Source: Neptunomonas sp.
GTDB lineage: Bacteria; Pseudomonadota; Gammaproteobacteria; Pseudomonadales; Balneatricaceae
Assembly (NCBI RefSeq): GCF_016744175.1
Contig: NZ_JADGEV010000003.1
Span: 86,306 to 150,305, forward strand
Direction: 5' to 3'
DNA length: 64,000 nucleotides
This document shows positions 18,951 to 27,670 of this stretch, piece by piece. The notes below the pieces were generated by a model. The model worked only from the letters and a program-made list of their open reading frames with translations, was not told the DNA's origin and searched no databases. Each line of letters begins with the position of its first letter. Positions within the stretch are counted from its first letter, which is position 1. The position numbers and the translations under genes were made by a program.

Positions 18951-20537
18951 TTGAAAAAACCAATGATGAAGCGAGCACTATATGTTAGTGGCGCTATAGC
19001 TTTTATGGGTCTTTCCAGCGCGGTTGTAGCGGTGGATGGTGAGAGTGTTATAAAAGAAAAATGTTTGCTGTGTCATACCCAGACAGGCAACCCTGAAGCA
19101 CCATACTCACGCATAAGTCAACAGCGAAAAACGCCTGAAGGCTGGCAGATGACAATTAACCGTATGCAACGCTTGAACGGTTTAGTGATCTCGTCAGATG
19201 AAGAGCGAGCGGTGATTAAGTACCTGTCTGATACGCAAGGTTTGGCCCCCTCTGAGTCAGCACCACACCGTTACGTGTTGGAGCAAAAGCCGAATGTGGT
19301 AGAAAATGTGGATCCTGCTTATGCCGAGATGTGTGCGCGTTGTCACTCTAATGCACGTTTTGGTTTGCAGCGTCGTACTGAAGATGAGTGGAAGCTGCAT
19401 GTGAATACTCACATGGCGATAAACCCCACCACTGAGCTGCATGCGCTGGCACGAGATCGCTCTTGGTACGACATTGCTTATAACGATGTTACTCCTAAGT
19501 TAGCAGCGGACTATGCCTTTAATGATCCGGCTTGGAAAAAATGGCAGCAGATGCCGAAGCCAACGCTGGCAGGCAGCTGGAGTGTTGCAGGGTTTATAGC
19601 AGGCAAGGGTAACTACAGTGCTACGTTGAACATTACTAACGTGTCTAAAGATAATTTCTCGCTCACGATGACCGGTCATTATGCTGACGGTAGCCCTCTG
19701 AAAGGAAGTGGTCAGGCGAAGGTGTTTTCCGGTTACGAATGGCGCGCTAGCTTGACGCTTGATGGCGTGAAAATGCGCCAAGTGATGGCCGCTTCAGAAG
19801 ACGGCTCTACGTTAACCGGTCGCATGTACCAAGCAGCGCATGACGAGATCGGTGGTGAACTGAACGCGATGAATGGTAAAGCCATTGTTGCATTGTCTCC
19901 TTCAGCCATTAAGCAAGGTGGACAACAGGAAATCACTATCATTGGCAGTGGCCTCAAAGGTGATATTTCTTTGGGTAAGGGTGTTCAGCTTGTGAAGGTA
20001 TTGTCACGTGACGCTGACCGTATCGTCGTTTTGGCAAAAGCATCATCGAGTGCATCTGTAGGCTTGCGCAACGTTGCAGTAGGTGCAACTAAAGCAACAG
20101 CACAGTTAGCCGTGTATGACAGCATTGCAGCAGTTCAGGTTACGCCAAATGAATCCATAGCACGTATAGGCGGTAACGGCGGTAACTTAGCAAAAGTGCA
20201 ATCGACTTACCGCGCTTTGGCATTTAGTGCGGGTAGCGATGGAAAGCCAGGCACCGAAGATGATATGCGTTTGGGCTACATGCAAGCTCAATGGTCACTA
20301 CTGCCATTTGATGAAGTAGCTGAGCATGATAATGATCTGAAATATGCAGGATCAATTGATAGCGACGGTATCTTTACCCCCGGTGATGCTGGCCTGAACC
20401 CTGAGCGTAAATTCTCCACCAATAACGTGGGAAATCTGAAAGTGATTGCCAAGGTCGCTGATGGAGATAACAAGGTTGAAGGCGAAGCGCATCTGCTGGT
20501 AACCGTGCCTACTTTTATCAAACGAGCCATTCAGTAA
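18951..20537 (+). CDS. qhpA: Quinohemoprotein amine dehydrogenase, alpha subunit (dihaem), copy 2
   Basis: The same protein type as the 1702 gene, 528 residues. I place the start at TTG 18951 (MKKPMMKRAL) rather than the in-frame GTG at 18942 because AGGAG at 18938-18942 is then 8 nt upstream and the start mirrors the TTG of copy 1. A signal peptide ends near residue 27. Haem motifs are CLLCH (38-42) and CARCH (128-132). The body aligns with copy 1 throughout, for example in the SRISxQRKTPEGW block and the GTEDD(V/M)R block. It opens the longer operon A-D-C-B-F-E-G and should form the periplasmic dihaem subunit. Confidence 0.93.
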   Translation: MKKPMMKRALYVSGAIAFMGLSSAVVAVDGESVIKEKCLLCHTQTGNPEAPYSRISQQRKTPEGWQMTINRMQRLNGLVISSDEERAVIKYLSDTQGLAPSESAPHRYVLEQKPNVVENVDPAYAEMCARCHSNARFGLQRRTEDEWKLHVNTHMAINPTTELHALARDRSWYDIAYNDVTPKLAADYAFNDPAWKKWQQMPKPTLAGSWSVAGFIAGKGNYSATLNITNVSKDNFSLTMTGHYADGSPLKGSGQAKVFSGYEWRASLTLDGVKMRQVMAASEDGSTLTGRMYQAAHDEIGGELNAMNGKAIVALSPSAIKQGGQQEITIIGSGLKGDISLGKGVQLVKVLSRDADRIVVLAKASSSASVGLRNVAVGATKATAQLAVYDSIAAVQVTPNESIARIGGNGGNLAKVQSTYRALAFSAGSDGKPGTEDDMRLGYMQAQWSLLPFDEVAEHDNDLKYAGSIDSDGIFTPGDAGLNPERKFSTNNVGNLKVIAKVADGDNKVEGEAHLLVTVPTFIKRAIQ

Positions 20538-20615
20538 TTGATCTAGTGATAGCGACTGTTGAAACAAATCGACTGCCAATAACAGCTATAACCAATAAAA
20601 AGAAGCGAGGCTGAC

Positions 20616-22061
20616 ATGGGATCTTTAACGCTGGTAAAACCAAATTTACATCTGGTAGATGTAGAGGCGCGGCGAATGCTGTTCCATGTACCTACTAGTG
20701 GCCTGTTTGAACTGGATGATTTGAGTAGGGAGATGATCGAACTATTCTCAGGTCAGAAGGAGGTTTCTGCCCCACAACTGCGAGAACGGTTTGATGGCCG
20801 CTTCAGTGCTGCTGATGTTGTCGATACGTTGGAAGAGTTTAAGACGCTTAAAATCGTAGCGGATGCCGATTTGGTTGCTGCCAACAAGGCGCAGATAAAT
20901 ATCGAGCCGCAGCCAGTGACTCAATTTCCATTGACCACCATCGTATTGAACACAAATACAGGCTGTAACCTGAGCTGTACTTACTGTTACAAAGAAGATC
21001 TGACCACCCCATCTAAGGGTGACAAGATGAGCTATGAAACAGCCGTGCAATCGGTAGAGATGATGCTCAAAGAATCTCCTGATCAGCGCCAGTATAACGT
21101 TGTGTTTTTTGGAGGTGAGCCACTGAGCAATCTGCCATTAATTCGCAATGTTGTGGCGTACTGTGAAGAGCGCTTTGCTAGCTTAGAAGCCGATGTCAGT
21201 TTTACCATGACGACCAATGCCACTTTGCTTAATGAGAAGCTGGTGGACTGGCTGAACGAGCACCGCTTTGGCTTAACCATTTCGATGGACGGACCTAAAG
21301 CGATGCATGATAAAAACCGCATCACTGTCGGTGGTCAGGGCACTTATGAAGTCGTTAAAAAGAAAGCACAAATGCTGCTGTCTCGTTATAACGCTCGTCC
21401 TGTGGGTTGCCGAGTGACCTTAACTCGCGGCATTACCGATGTTGAAGCGGTTTTTGACCACCTGTATGGCGAGTTAGGTTTCACTGAAGTTGGTTTTGGC
21501 CCCGTAACATCAGGTGATATATCCTCGTTTAACCTGACTGGCGACGAGATGGTTGAAGTGTTTGAAGGCATGAAACGCTTAGGCAGAAAGTATCTGGCAG
21601 CGGCGCTTGACGGCAAGAATATGGGATTTGGCAATATGCATATGCTGATGACAGATATTCATGAAGGCAACAAGAAACAGCTGCCTTGTGGTGCCGGTGT
21701 TGGCTTATTAGCGGTAGATACCAAGGGCGGCATTAATCTTTGTCACCGCTTTACCGGGTCTGATCAGGCTTTGTTTGGCGATGTTAGTGAAGGGCTGGAT
21801 AAACCTGCGTTAGCAGAGTTTGTTGAAACCCGACTAGATCGCACTGAAACAGGCTGTGAAACCTGTCGTATCCGCAATATTTGTTCTGGCGGTTGCTATC
21901 ACGAAAGTTACGCAAAATACGGTGATGCGACCGTACCTTCTTACCACTACTGTGACCTGTTACGAGATTGGGTCGACTTCGGTGTAGAAGCGTACACGCG
22001 CATCATGCTAGAGAATCCAGGGTTTTTTGAAGCCCATGTCTCTCCAAGAAGGAGTGCTTAA
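20616..22061 (+). CDS. qhpD: Radical SAM/SPASM maturase of the QHNDH gamma subunit, copy 2
   Basis: A 481-residue homologue of the 3350 gene. CNLSCTYC is at residues 117-124; the SPASM part has [28 protein letters not shown] and YHYC. The N-terminal PqqD-like region, which would hold the gamma leader, is present. GAAGCGAGG precedes the ATG. The stop codon is directly followed by the qhpC ATG (TAAATG), so the two are translationally linked. Differences from copy 1 concentrate in the N-terminal recognition region, which may reflect pairing with its own gamma precursor. Confidence 0.93.
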   Translation: MGSLTLVKPNLHLVDVEARRMLFHVPTSGLFELDDLSREMIELFSGQKEVSAPQLRERFDGRFSAADVVDTLEEFKTLKIVADADLVAANKAQINIEPQPVTQFPLTTIVLNTNTGCNLSCTYCYKEDLTTPSKGDKMSYETAVQSVEMMLKESPDQRQYNVVFFGGEPLSNLPLIRNVVAYCEERFASLEADVSFTMTTNATLLNEKLVDWLNEHRFGLTISMDGPKAMHDKNRITVGGQGTYEVVKKKAQMLLSRYNARPVGCRVTLTRGITDVEAVFDHLYGELGFTEVGFGPVTSGDISSFNLTGDEMVEVFEGMKRLGRKYLAAALDGKNMGFGNMHMLMTDIHEGNKKQLPCGAGVGLLAVDTKGGINLCHRFTGSDQALFGDVSEGLDKPALAEFVETRLDRTETGCETCRIRNICSGGCYHESYAKYGDATVPSYHYCDLLRDWVDFGVEAYTRIMLENPGFFEAHVSPRRSA

Positions 22062-22388
22062 ATGAAACACCTTAAATCTTTCAATAAGAAAGCAAAAATG
22101 CTCGACCGAACCACTTCACCCAATGAAGTTGAAGAGGTTGTAGCGATGCAGTCTGTGGTGGGTTGTACTTCCACGAATGACCCGGGTTGGGAAGTTGATC
22201 CTTTTGGTGGTTTGGGCTCATTGTGCCAGCCAATGGAGTCTGATTTGTATGGTTGTGCTGATGCTTGCTGGTGGCCTGCTCAGGTGCCAGATACGATTAG
22301 CCAATACCCAGATTGGTCACAAGATGTGTCCAAAGCCAATGAAGACTGGCGCAAGCTGGACGGCATCTTTCCAGAAGAACAGAAGTAA
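22062..22388 (+). CDS. qhpC: QHNDH gamma subunit precursor (CTQ-bearing), copy 2
   Basis: 108 residues, the same length as copy 1. Crosslink residues sit at identical numbers: Cys35/Glu44, Cys55/Asp61, Cys69/Asp77 and the CTQ pair Cys65/Trp71. The core from residue 54 to 76 is nearly identical to copy 1, while the 28-residue leader and the C-terminal tail differ more. The leader keeps the EVEEVVAM end where cleavage by QhpE is expected. Mature product: about 80 residues in the periplasm. Confidence 0.93.
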   Translation: MKHLKSFNKKAKMLDRTTSPNEVEEVVAMQSVVGCTSTNDPGWEVDPFGGLGSLCQPMESDLYGCADACWWPAQVPDTISQYPDWSQDVSKANEDWRKLDGIFPEEQK

Positions 22389-22399
22389 GGGAGGCGCAG

Positions 22400-23536
22400 A
22401 TGAAATTTTTAAAAATGTTAAAAGCGGCAGCGTTGCTGGGCGCTGCGAGTAGTAGCGTATTGTTGTCTGGTTATGCAATAGGTCAAACAGCACAAGTGAA
22501 TGGAATGAAGGCCGGTGGCCATGAATATCTATTGACGATGAGCCGCCCTAATCAATTGCATGTCATTGATACCGAAACTAAAAAATTGATACGTAGTTGT
22601 GATGTGCCTGGTACTTTTGGTGCCGGGGCTGTTTTGCCTTCGCCGGATGGCCGTATCGCTTATGTACTCTCTAATAAAGTAGAAGATGTTTACGGCTTTG
22701 ATATTACCGATTGCAAAATGGTGTTTTCTGCTAAGCAATCCCAGAACGGAGAGCGGGTTAAAACCTTTGTCTCTTTGGCGATCAGTGGTGATGGAAAAGA
22801 GTTGTACACCGTGCAAAACCCGACGCGCAAACTGAATGACCGTTATGAAGTACTAGCGCCTCGCTTGGCGGTGTTTAATACTGAGGATGGACTGGATGCT
22901 AAGTCAGTGCGTACCTTCCCCGTTGACCGCCGTATCACTAAGATTATGACCATGAAAAATGGTGAAGTTATTCTGGGTGGTGCAGATATTAAAGCGATTA
23001 ACCCAGCCAATGGTGAAACTCGAGTGCTGAGTGCTTTGCAGAACTGGGCGCGTGGTGCTGACTGGATACCACCGGATGCTTTTGCAATGTTTACTCAAGG
23101 CGAGCATGTGGGCGAATACATCATGCCGTACTTCACGATTAAGTGGAATGGTGATCCCGGTGACATGGAGCAAGCGGAGTTTTGGTGGGGCATGAGCCGC
23201 ATTGATATAGCAACGGGTGAAGTTGATGAGCGGGAAACTGTGCCATTTGAATTTATCGTGTTCAACTGGATTACTGACCCAGCAGATAGCAATATTCTTT
23301 ACGGTTCATTTAACCAGCTATCAAAACATGACATTAGCAAAAAGAAGACGATAGCGGTGAAAGATCTAGACCACACTTTCTATAGCATCAATATGGATCG
23401 TGATCGGACTATCTATATCGGTGGCACATCCAGTGACATCTCGATCCATAACCCTGATACGTTAGAGAAGATTGGTTCGATTCAGTTGCCGGGAGATATG
23501 ACGACTTCTGATTTGCGTATTGCACGCTTATTATAG
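22400..23536 (+). CDS. qhpB: QHNDH beta subunit (beta-propeller), copy 2
   Basis: 378 residues from ATG 22400, preceded by AAGGGAGGCGCAG. A signal peptide of about 28 residues (MKFLKMLKAAALLGAASSSVLLSG...) is followed by a propeller body with blade-like repeats (HVIDTETKKLIRSC, AYVLSNKVEDVYGFD, YIGGTSSDISIHNPDTLEKIGSIQLPG). The last blade matches the end of copy 1. A hairpin 64 nt downstream separates it from qhpF. Confidence 0.9.
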   Translation: MKFLKMLKAAALLGAASSSVLLSGYAIGQTAQVNGMKAGGHEYLLTMSRPNQLHVIDTETKKLIRSCDVPGTFGAGAVLPSPDGRIAYVLSNKVEDVYGFDITDCKMVFSAKQSQNGERVKTFVSLAISGDGKELYTVQNPTRKLNDRYEVLAPRLAVFNTEDGLDAKSVRTFPVDRRITKIMTMKNGEVILGGADIKAINPANGETRVLSALQNWARGADWIPPDAFAMFTQGEHVGEYIMPYFTIKWNGDPGDMEQAEFWWGMSRIDIATGEVDERETVPFEFIVFNWITDPADSNILYGSFNQLSKHDISKKKTIAVKDLDHTFYSINMDRDRTIYIGGTSSDISIHNPDTLEKIGSIQLPGDMTTSDLRIARLL

Positions 23537-23599
23537 GGCGTGTAACTTAGGGTTAACCCTATTTTAGTTACTGGTCTGATTTAACGTGGCGAGTTTAAT

Positions 23600-23626
23600 A
23601 AGGGCTGTCTAATGACAGCCCTTTTG
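23600..23626 (+). terminator. intra-operon hairpin between qhpB and qhpF
   Basis: AAGGGCTGTC (23600-23609) and GACAGCCCTT (23614-23623) form a perfect 10-bp stem with a TAAT loop, followed by TTGTATTTTG. It looks like a leaky terminator that would make the structural genes A-D-C-B more abundant than the maturation genes F-E-G. Confidence 0.7.
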
Positions 23627-23677
23627 TATTTTGTCGTAATGAAACGGCCTTTTAAATCTGCAGAAAGTGGAGACATC

Positions 23678-25402
23678 ATGTTCAAATGGTTAAGCGCCGC
23701 GATTGACGGCCAAGGCCGCGACCGTTTAGAAGATGCATTTCGCTGGCTTTATACTTTTGTAAAACCTCAGACCAAAGCAATAATGGGCCTGATGTTATTG
23801 TCGGTATTTGCATCAGGCATGGTGTTATTTCAACCCTGGTTAACAAAAACACTCATCGATGATGGTTTGATAGCCAAAGATTACGGCACGTTAGTGAGCG
23901 TTGCTTTATTGATGATCTCGGTGGGTATTGTTAGTACGGCTTTATCTGGTGTGACCCGCTACTTACACACGCGCTTATCTGGTCGGATTCTTTTTGCGCT
24001 GCGCGATAATCTTTATCATCACTTACAAACATTGTCGCCAACCTTTTATGGCAAGCGTCGTATCGGTGATCTTCTTTCAAGACTTGACGGTGATGTAGCC
24101 GAAATCCAGCGCTTTGCCGTGGACAGTATGTTTTCTGCTGTGAGTAGTGTTTTGGGTTTGGTTGGTTCTGTAGTAATGCTGTTGGCATTATCGTGGAAAT
24201 TGTCGCTATTAGTTGTGATTATGATTCCACTAGAAGTGCTGTGGCTACGTTGGATGCGCCGCAAAGTTGAAGTAAGGATACGCACTATTCGTGAGCGCTC
24301 TGCTGACTTATCGAGCTTTTTGGTAGAGACACTGCCCGCCATGAAATTTATCCAATCGGTTGGTCAAGAGCATCGCGAGCGAGAAAGGCTGAGCAATCTC
24401 AATGAGAATTATCTGAGTGATTTACTTAAGTTGCAGGTAACAGAATTTTTTACTCAAGCTATACCGGGCACGCTAACCTCACTAACACGTGCTTCCGCTT
24501 TTTTAATTGGTGGTTATTGGGTGATAGAAGGTAACTGGCAGCTAGGCTCATTGATCGCCTTTTCTACTTATTTGGGTATGGCTGTTGGCCCAGTGAATAG
24601 TTTATTAGGTTTGTATGTTGCGATTCAGCGAATGAGTGTCAGTTTGGGGCGTGTGAATGAACTGCGGATCGAGCAGCCTGAAATTCCATTTGATGCTGAT
24701 TGGAAGCCACTACCGGAGAATGTAAAAGGGGAACTTCATTTTCATAACCTTAGTTTCTCTTATCCTGGCCGAGAGCAACTTATTCTATCTGAAGCGTCGG
24801 CTAGCTTACCGGCAGGAAGCAAGGTGGCACTGAGTGGCTCCTCTGGTGTTGGTAAATCCACGTTGATCGACTTGATGCAACGCTACTACGACCCTCAATC
24901 AGGCAGTATTTTGTTAGACGGCATCGATATTAGAACTATTAACCCGCTTGAACTTCGCAAAACTATTGCGGTAGTAAGCCAAGATATTGTTTTGTTCAGG
25001 GGCTCATTACGTGAAAATATCCGTTATGCCAGCCCGCAAGCAAGTGAAGAGCAAGTAGAGGCAGCAGCTGAACAGGCGCAATTGCAGAGCTTAATTGCAG
25101 AGTTACCTCAAGGAATCGACAGTATTATTGGGGAGAGGGGGCAGCAGCTTTCTGGTGGGCAGCGACAACGTATAGCTATTGCTCGGGCTTTGCTACAAAA
25201 CCCAACTATTCTCGTATTAGATGAAGCCACCGCTGCTGTTGATGAAATAACTGAGGCTCAGGTAATTGATGCGGTAGACCAGCTTTTTGCTGGCCGTACA
25301 CGCATATTAATTAGTCATCGTGCTTCAACACTTGCGGGTGCTGAACAGCGTGTAACTCTTAAAGATGGGAAGCTGATTGTTGGTGAGGAACTCTCAGCAT
25401 GA
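23678..25402 (+). CDS. qhpF: ABC exporter for the QHNDH gamma subunit
   Basis: A 574-residue half-transporter: an exporter-type membrane domain with about six helices (residues 35-300) and a C-terminal ATPase with Walker A GSSGVGKST (about 386-394), signature LSGGQRQR and Walker B ILVLDEAT. QhpF is known to move the crosslinked gamma subunit to the periplasm. I chose ATG 23678 (GTGGAGA upstream); the frame is open back to 23612, but that ATG lies inside the terminator hairpin. The stop overlaps the qhpE start by 4 nt (ATGA). Confidence 0.88.
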   Translation: MFKWLSAAIDGQGRDRLEDAFRWLYTFVKPQTKAIMGLMLLSVFASGMVLFQPWLTKTLIDDGLIAKDYGTLVSVALLMISVGIVSTALSGVTRYLHTRLSGRILFALRDNLYHHLQTLSPTFYGKRRIGDLLSRLDGDVAEIQRFAVDSMFSAVSSVLGLVGSVVMLLALSWKLSLLVVIMIPLEVLWLRWMRRKVEVRIRTIRERSADLSSFLVETLPAMKFIQSVGQEHRERERLSNLNENYLSDLLKLQVTEFFTQAIPGTLTSLTRASAFLIGGYWVIEGNWQLGSLIAFSTYLGMAVGPVNSLLGLYVAIQRMSVSLGRVNELRIEQPEIPFDADWKPLPENVKGELHFHNLSFSYPGREQLILSEASASLPAGSKVALSGSSGVGKSTLIDLMQRYYDPQSGSILLDGIDIRTINPLELRKTIAVVSQDIVLFRGSLRENIRYASPQASEEQVEAAAEQAQLQSLIAELPQGIDSIIGERGQQLSGGQRQRIAIARALLQNPTILVLDEATAAVDEITEAQVIDAVDQLFAGRTRILISHRASTLAGAEQRVTLKDGKLIVGEELSA

Positions 25403-26127
25403 GTGAGTCTATTATTGTCAACGAGGGTGCAAGTAATAACGTAGTAGACCGTACTGGCATTCGAGTCGGTATAGTTGATAGCGGTTTTCGTGTAGATCAG
25501 CAGGACTGGGTCGAAGATGGCGCTGCATTTATACTGCACGAAGGTGCACTGTGGATGGATGAGCCCAGCGAAGATCCAATCAACCATGGATCGCGATTGT
25601 TGGATATTATTCATCACCATGCACCAGAAGCGCTCTTTTATGCAGCGCAGGTTTTCAACCAACGTAACACAACCACAGCAGCACAGGTTGCGGCGGCTAT
25701 TGATTGGTTAGTTAGTCAGAAGGTACGAGTAATAAATTTAAGTTTAGGTTTACGTGATGATCGCCCCGTTTTAAAAGAAGCCGTTAATAAGGCGTTATCA
25801 GCCGGTGTTATTTTGTGCGCATCATCCCCTGCTAGAGGCGATCCGGTATATCCTTCTGCATATGACGGCGTAATACGGATGACCGGAGATGCGCGGTGTG
25901 CTTTGAATGAAATATCATGGCTTAATACTCAGTATGCCGATTTTGGTGGACATGTTTTAGGCTTTGACCAGCAACAGCAAACGGCAGGAGCGAGCCTTGG
26001 GTGTGCTCATATGACGGGTCACATTACGCAGTTATTACAGGCTTCACCCGATGCAGGTAAAGAGGTGGTCGTTAAAAAGCTGCAACAACAGGCGAGTTAT
26101 CGTGGGCCAGAACGTCGGGTATCATAA
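25399..26127 (+). CDS. qhpE: Subtilisin-like leader peptidase of the QHNDH gamma subunit
   Basis: A compact S8-family serine protease of 242 residues. The triad can be read as Asp27 (GIVDSGF), His63 (NHGSRL) and Ser199 (GASLGCAHMTG, the counterpart of GTSMAAPHVAG). There is no signal peptide, in keeping with cleavage of the 28-residue gamma leader inside the cell before or during export. Its start overlaps the end of qhpF. Only one qhpE is seen in the window, so it may serve both gamma precursors. Confidence 0.87.
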   Translation: MSESIIVNEGASNNVVDRTGIRVGIVDSGFRVDQQDWVEDGAAFILHEGALWMDEPSEDPINHGSRLLDIIHHHAPEALFYAAQVFNQRNTTTAAQVAAAIDWLVSQKVRVINLSLGLRDDRPVLKEAVNKALSAGVILCASSPARGDPVYPSAYDGVIRMTGDARCALNEISWLNTQYADFGGHVLGFDQQQQTAGASLGCAHMTGHITQLLQASPDAGKEVVVKKLQQQASYRGPERRVS

Positions 26128-26206
26128 GATAATTATATTCAGAAAGTCGCCTAACTTAATGGGCTCTTAGCTAACATTACCCTTATTCATTAGGAGTTAT
26201 TTCCAT

Positions 26207-27574
26207 ATGGCAGTAGTAGAAACAACCTCCATTGTTATTCTAGGTGCAGGCCCGGCGGGTGGTGCCGTTGCCCTTGGTCTAAAAAAACTGGGTTATACAA
26301 ATATCACAATAGTTGGCGAACCACGCCCTTTTTGTGCGATGGAAGGTGTTTCTGAGCGTGTTGTGGATGGCTTGCGTGGTGCAGGCTTTAGCCATGCATT
26401 AGATAAACTCCCGTCAGCATCAGCACGATTTGTTACTTGGAATGGTGTAACCAGCCAAGCTAATACTGAGCGACTGATTGACCGCGCTGCCTTTGATGCG
26501 GCCATATTAATGGATCTTGCGATTCAAGGTATTCATGTTATCCAAGGTCGTGCGGGTGATGTAACGTCTACACTAGCAGGGCATATAATCAGTGTCGATT
26601 CATCAGGACAAAACATACAGCTTGGCGCTGACTTTTTGGTAGAGGCCCGTGGCAGAGCTGCCCCTTCAGCTAAACTCAAGCGCTTGCGCGGTGCTGAAAC
26701 CGTTTCAATCTTGCAGTATTGGGAAGGCGATCAAGGAGAGCGACAGTCTGCGGTACAAAGCTTTGAAGACGGCTGGGCATGGATGGCGGCTGATGAAAAG
26801 GGTAGACGATACTTGCAGCTTACTTTTGATGTTGCCTCATCGATACTTCCTGAAAAATCCCGTTTAGCAGAATTTTGCATTGAAAAACTAACAACCTTAG
26901 AGCAGGCGCAGCCTTATCTCGCCAATGCGACGTCTACGGGTGAGATACATGCGCGTACCAGCACACCTATTTTATGTCAGGAAGCCGTAGGTGATAACTG
27001 GATTAGAGTAGGTGATGCAGCCATGGCCGTTGATCCGTTATCGGGTAATGGCATATTCCAAGCGCTTTCATCATCACTACAAGCGCCTGCTGTGATTAAT
27101 ACACTGCTACGTGAACCTGAAAAAGCGCAATTAGCTCAGAGGTTTCACCAATTACGTGTAACTGAACTTTTCTTTCGTTTTGCCCGCATTGGCCGAGATT
27201 TTTATGCCATGGAAGAACAATGGCTGGATCAGACTTTTTGGGCCTCTCGTGCTCAATGGCCTGATAATCAGCCAATGCATCAGCAATCGGATATAACTCA
27301 ACTGCTCGTAAAAACACTGCCTGTTGTTAATCAAGGATTGATTGAGGCAGTAAATGTGGTTACGTCGCCAGATCAGCCATTAGGCGTGTGGCACCTTAAT
27401 GGCGTTCCGCTTGCACCTATTGTAAAGGTATATCAAAGTAGCCCTGATGAGTTAGCAGCAATACAAGAACAATGCTTAGCTATGCAGTTAAATGAGCAGC
27501 AACAGAGTCAGGTACTGCATTGGTTAGTGGGGCAGGGTGCCTCTTTTAAAAACAAAGAAAATGAATCTTTGTAA
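26207..27574 (+). CDS. qhpG: FAD-dependent monooxygenase for CTQ biogenesis
   Basis: A 455-residue flavoprotein with a Rossmann motif GAGPAG (13-18) and the second FAD motif GDAAMAVDPLSGNGI (about 270). QhpG hydroxylates the gamma-subunit tryptophan on the way to the quinone. The start is ATG 26207 with TAGGAG upstream. It lies 79 nt after qhpE and ends the operon ahead of a long hairpin. No signal peptide is visible, consistent with action in the cytoplasm. Only one copy is present. Confidence 0.87.
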   Translation: MAVVETTSIVILGAGPAGGAVALGLKKLGYTNITIVGEPRPFCAMEGVSERVVDGLRGAGFSHALDKLPSASARFVTWNGVTSQANTERLIDRAAFDAAILMDLAIQGIHVIQGRAGDVTSTLAGHIISVDSSGQNIQLGADFLVEARGRAAPSAKLKRLRGAETVSILQYWEGDQGERQSAVQSFEDGWAWMAADEKGRRYLQLTFDVASSILPEKSRLAEFCIEKLTTLEQAQPYLANATSTGEIHARTSTPILCQEAVGDNWIRVGDAAMAVDPLSGNGIFQALSSSLQAPAVINTLLREPEKAQLAQRFHQLRVTELFFRFARIGRDFYAMEEQWLDQTFWASRAQWPDNQPMHQQSDITQLLVKTLPVVNQGLIEAVNVVTSPDQPLGVWHLNGVPLAPIVKVYQSSPDELAAIQEQCLAMQLNEQQQSQVLHWLVGQGASFKNKENESL

Positions 27575-27593
27575 ATATTGTTAGGTTTTATTA

Positions 27594-27639
27594 CACAATA
27601 GCCCCGCTACATTTTACATCGAGTAGCCGGGCTATTGTG
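27594..27639. terminator. bidirectional hairpin between qhpG and the convergent dihaem gene
   Basis: CAATAGCCC-c-GCTAC pairs with GTAGC-c-GGGCTATTG around a 12-nt loop. It sits between convergent genes. Confidence 0.7.
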
Positions 27640-27670
27640 AGAGTTACTGTGTTTGAGAGAATAAAGTCCA

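Noticed and set aside
23612..23677. Longer qhpF frame starting inside the hairpin
   Set aside because: The ATG at 23612 lies in the loop/stem of the intra-operon hairpin and lacks a ribosome site; ATG 23678 has one and gives the usual exporter start.
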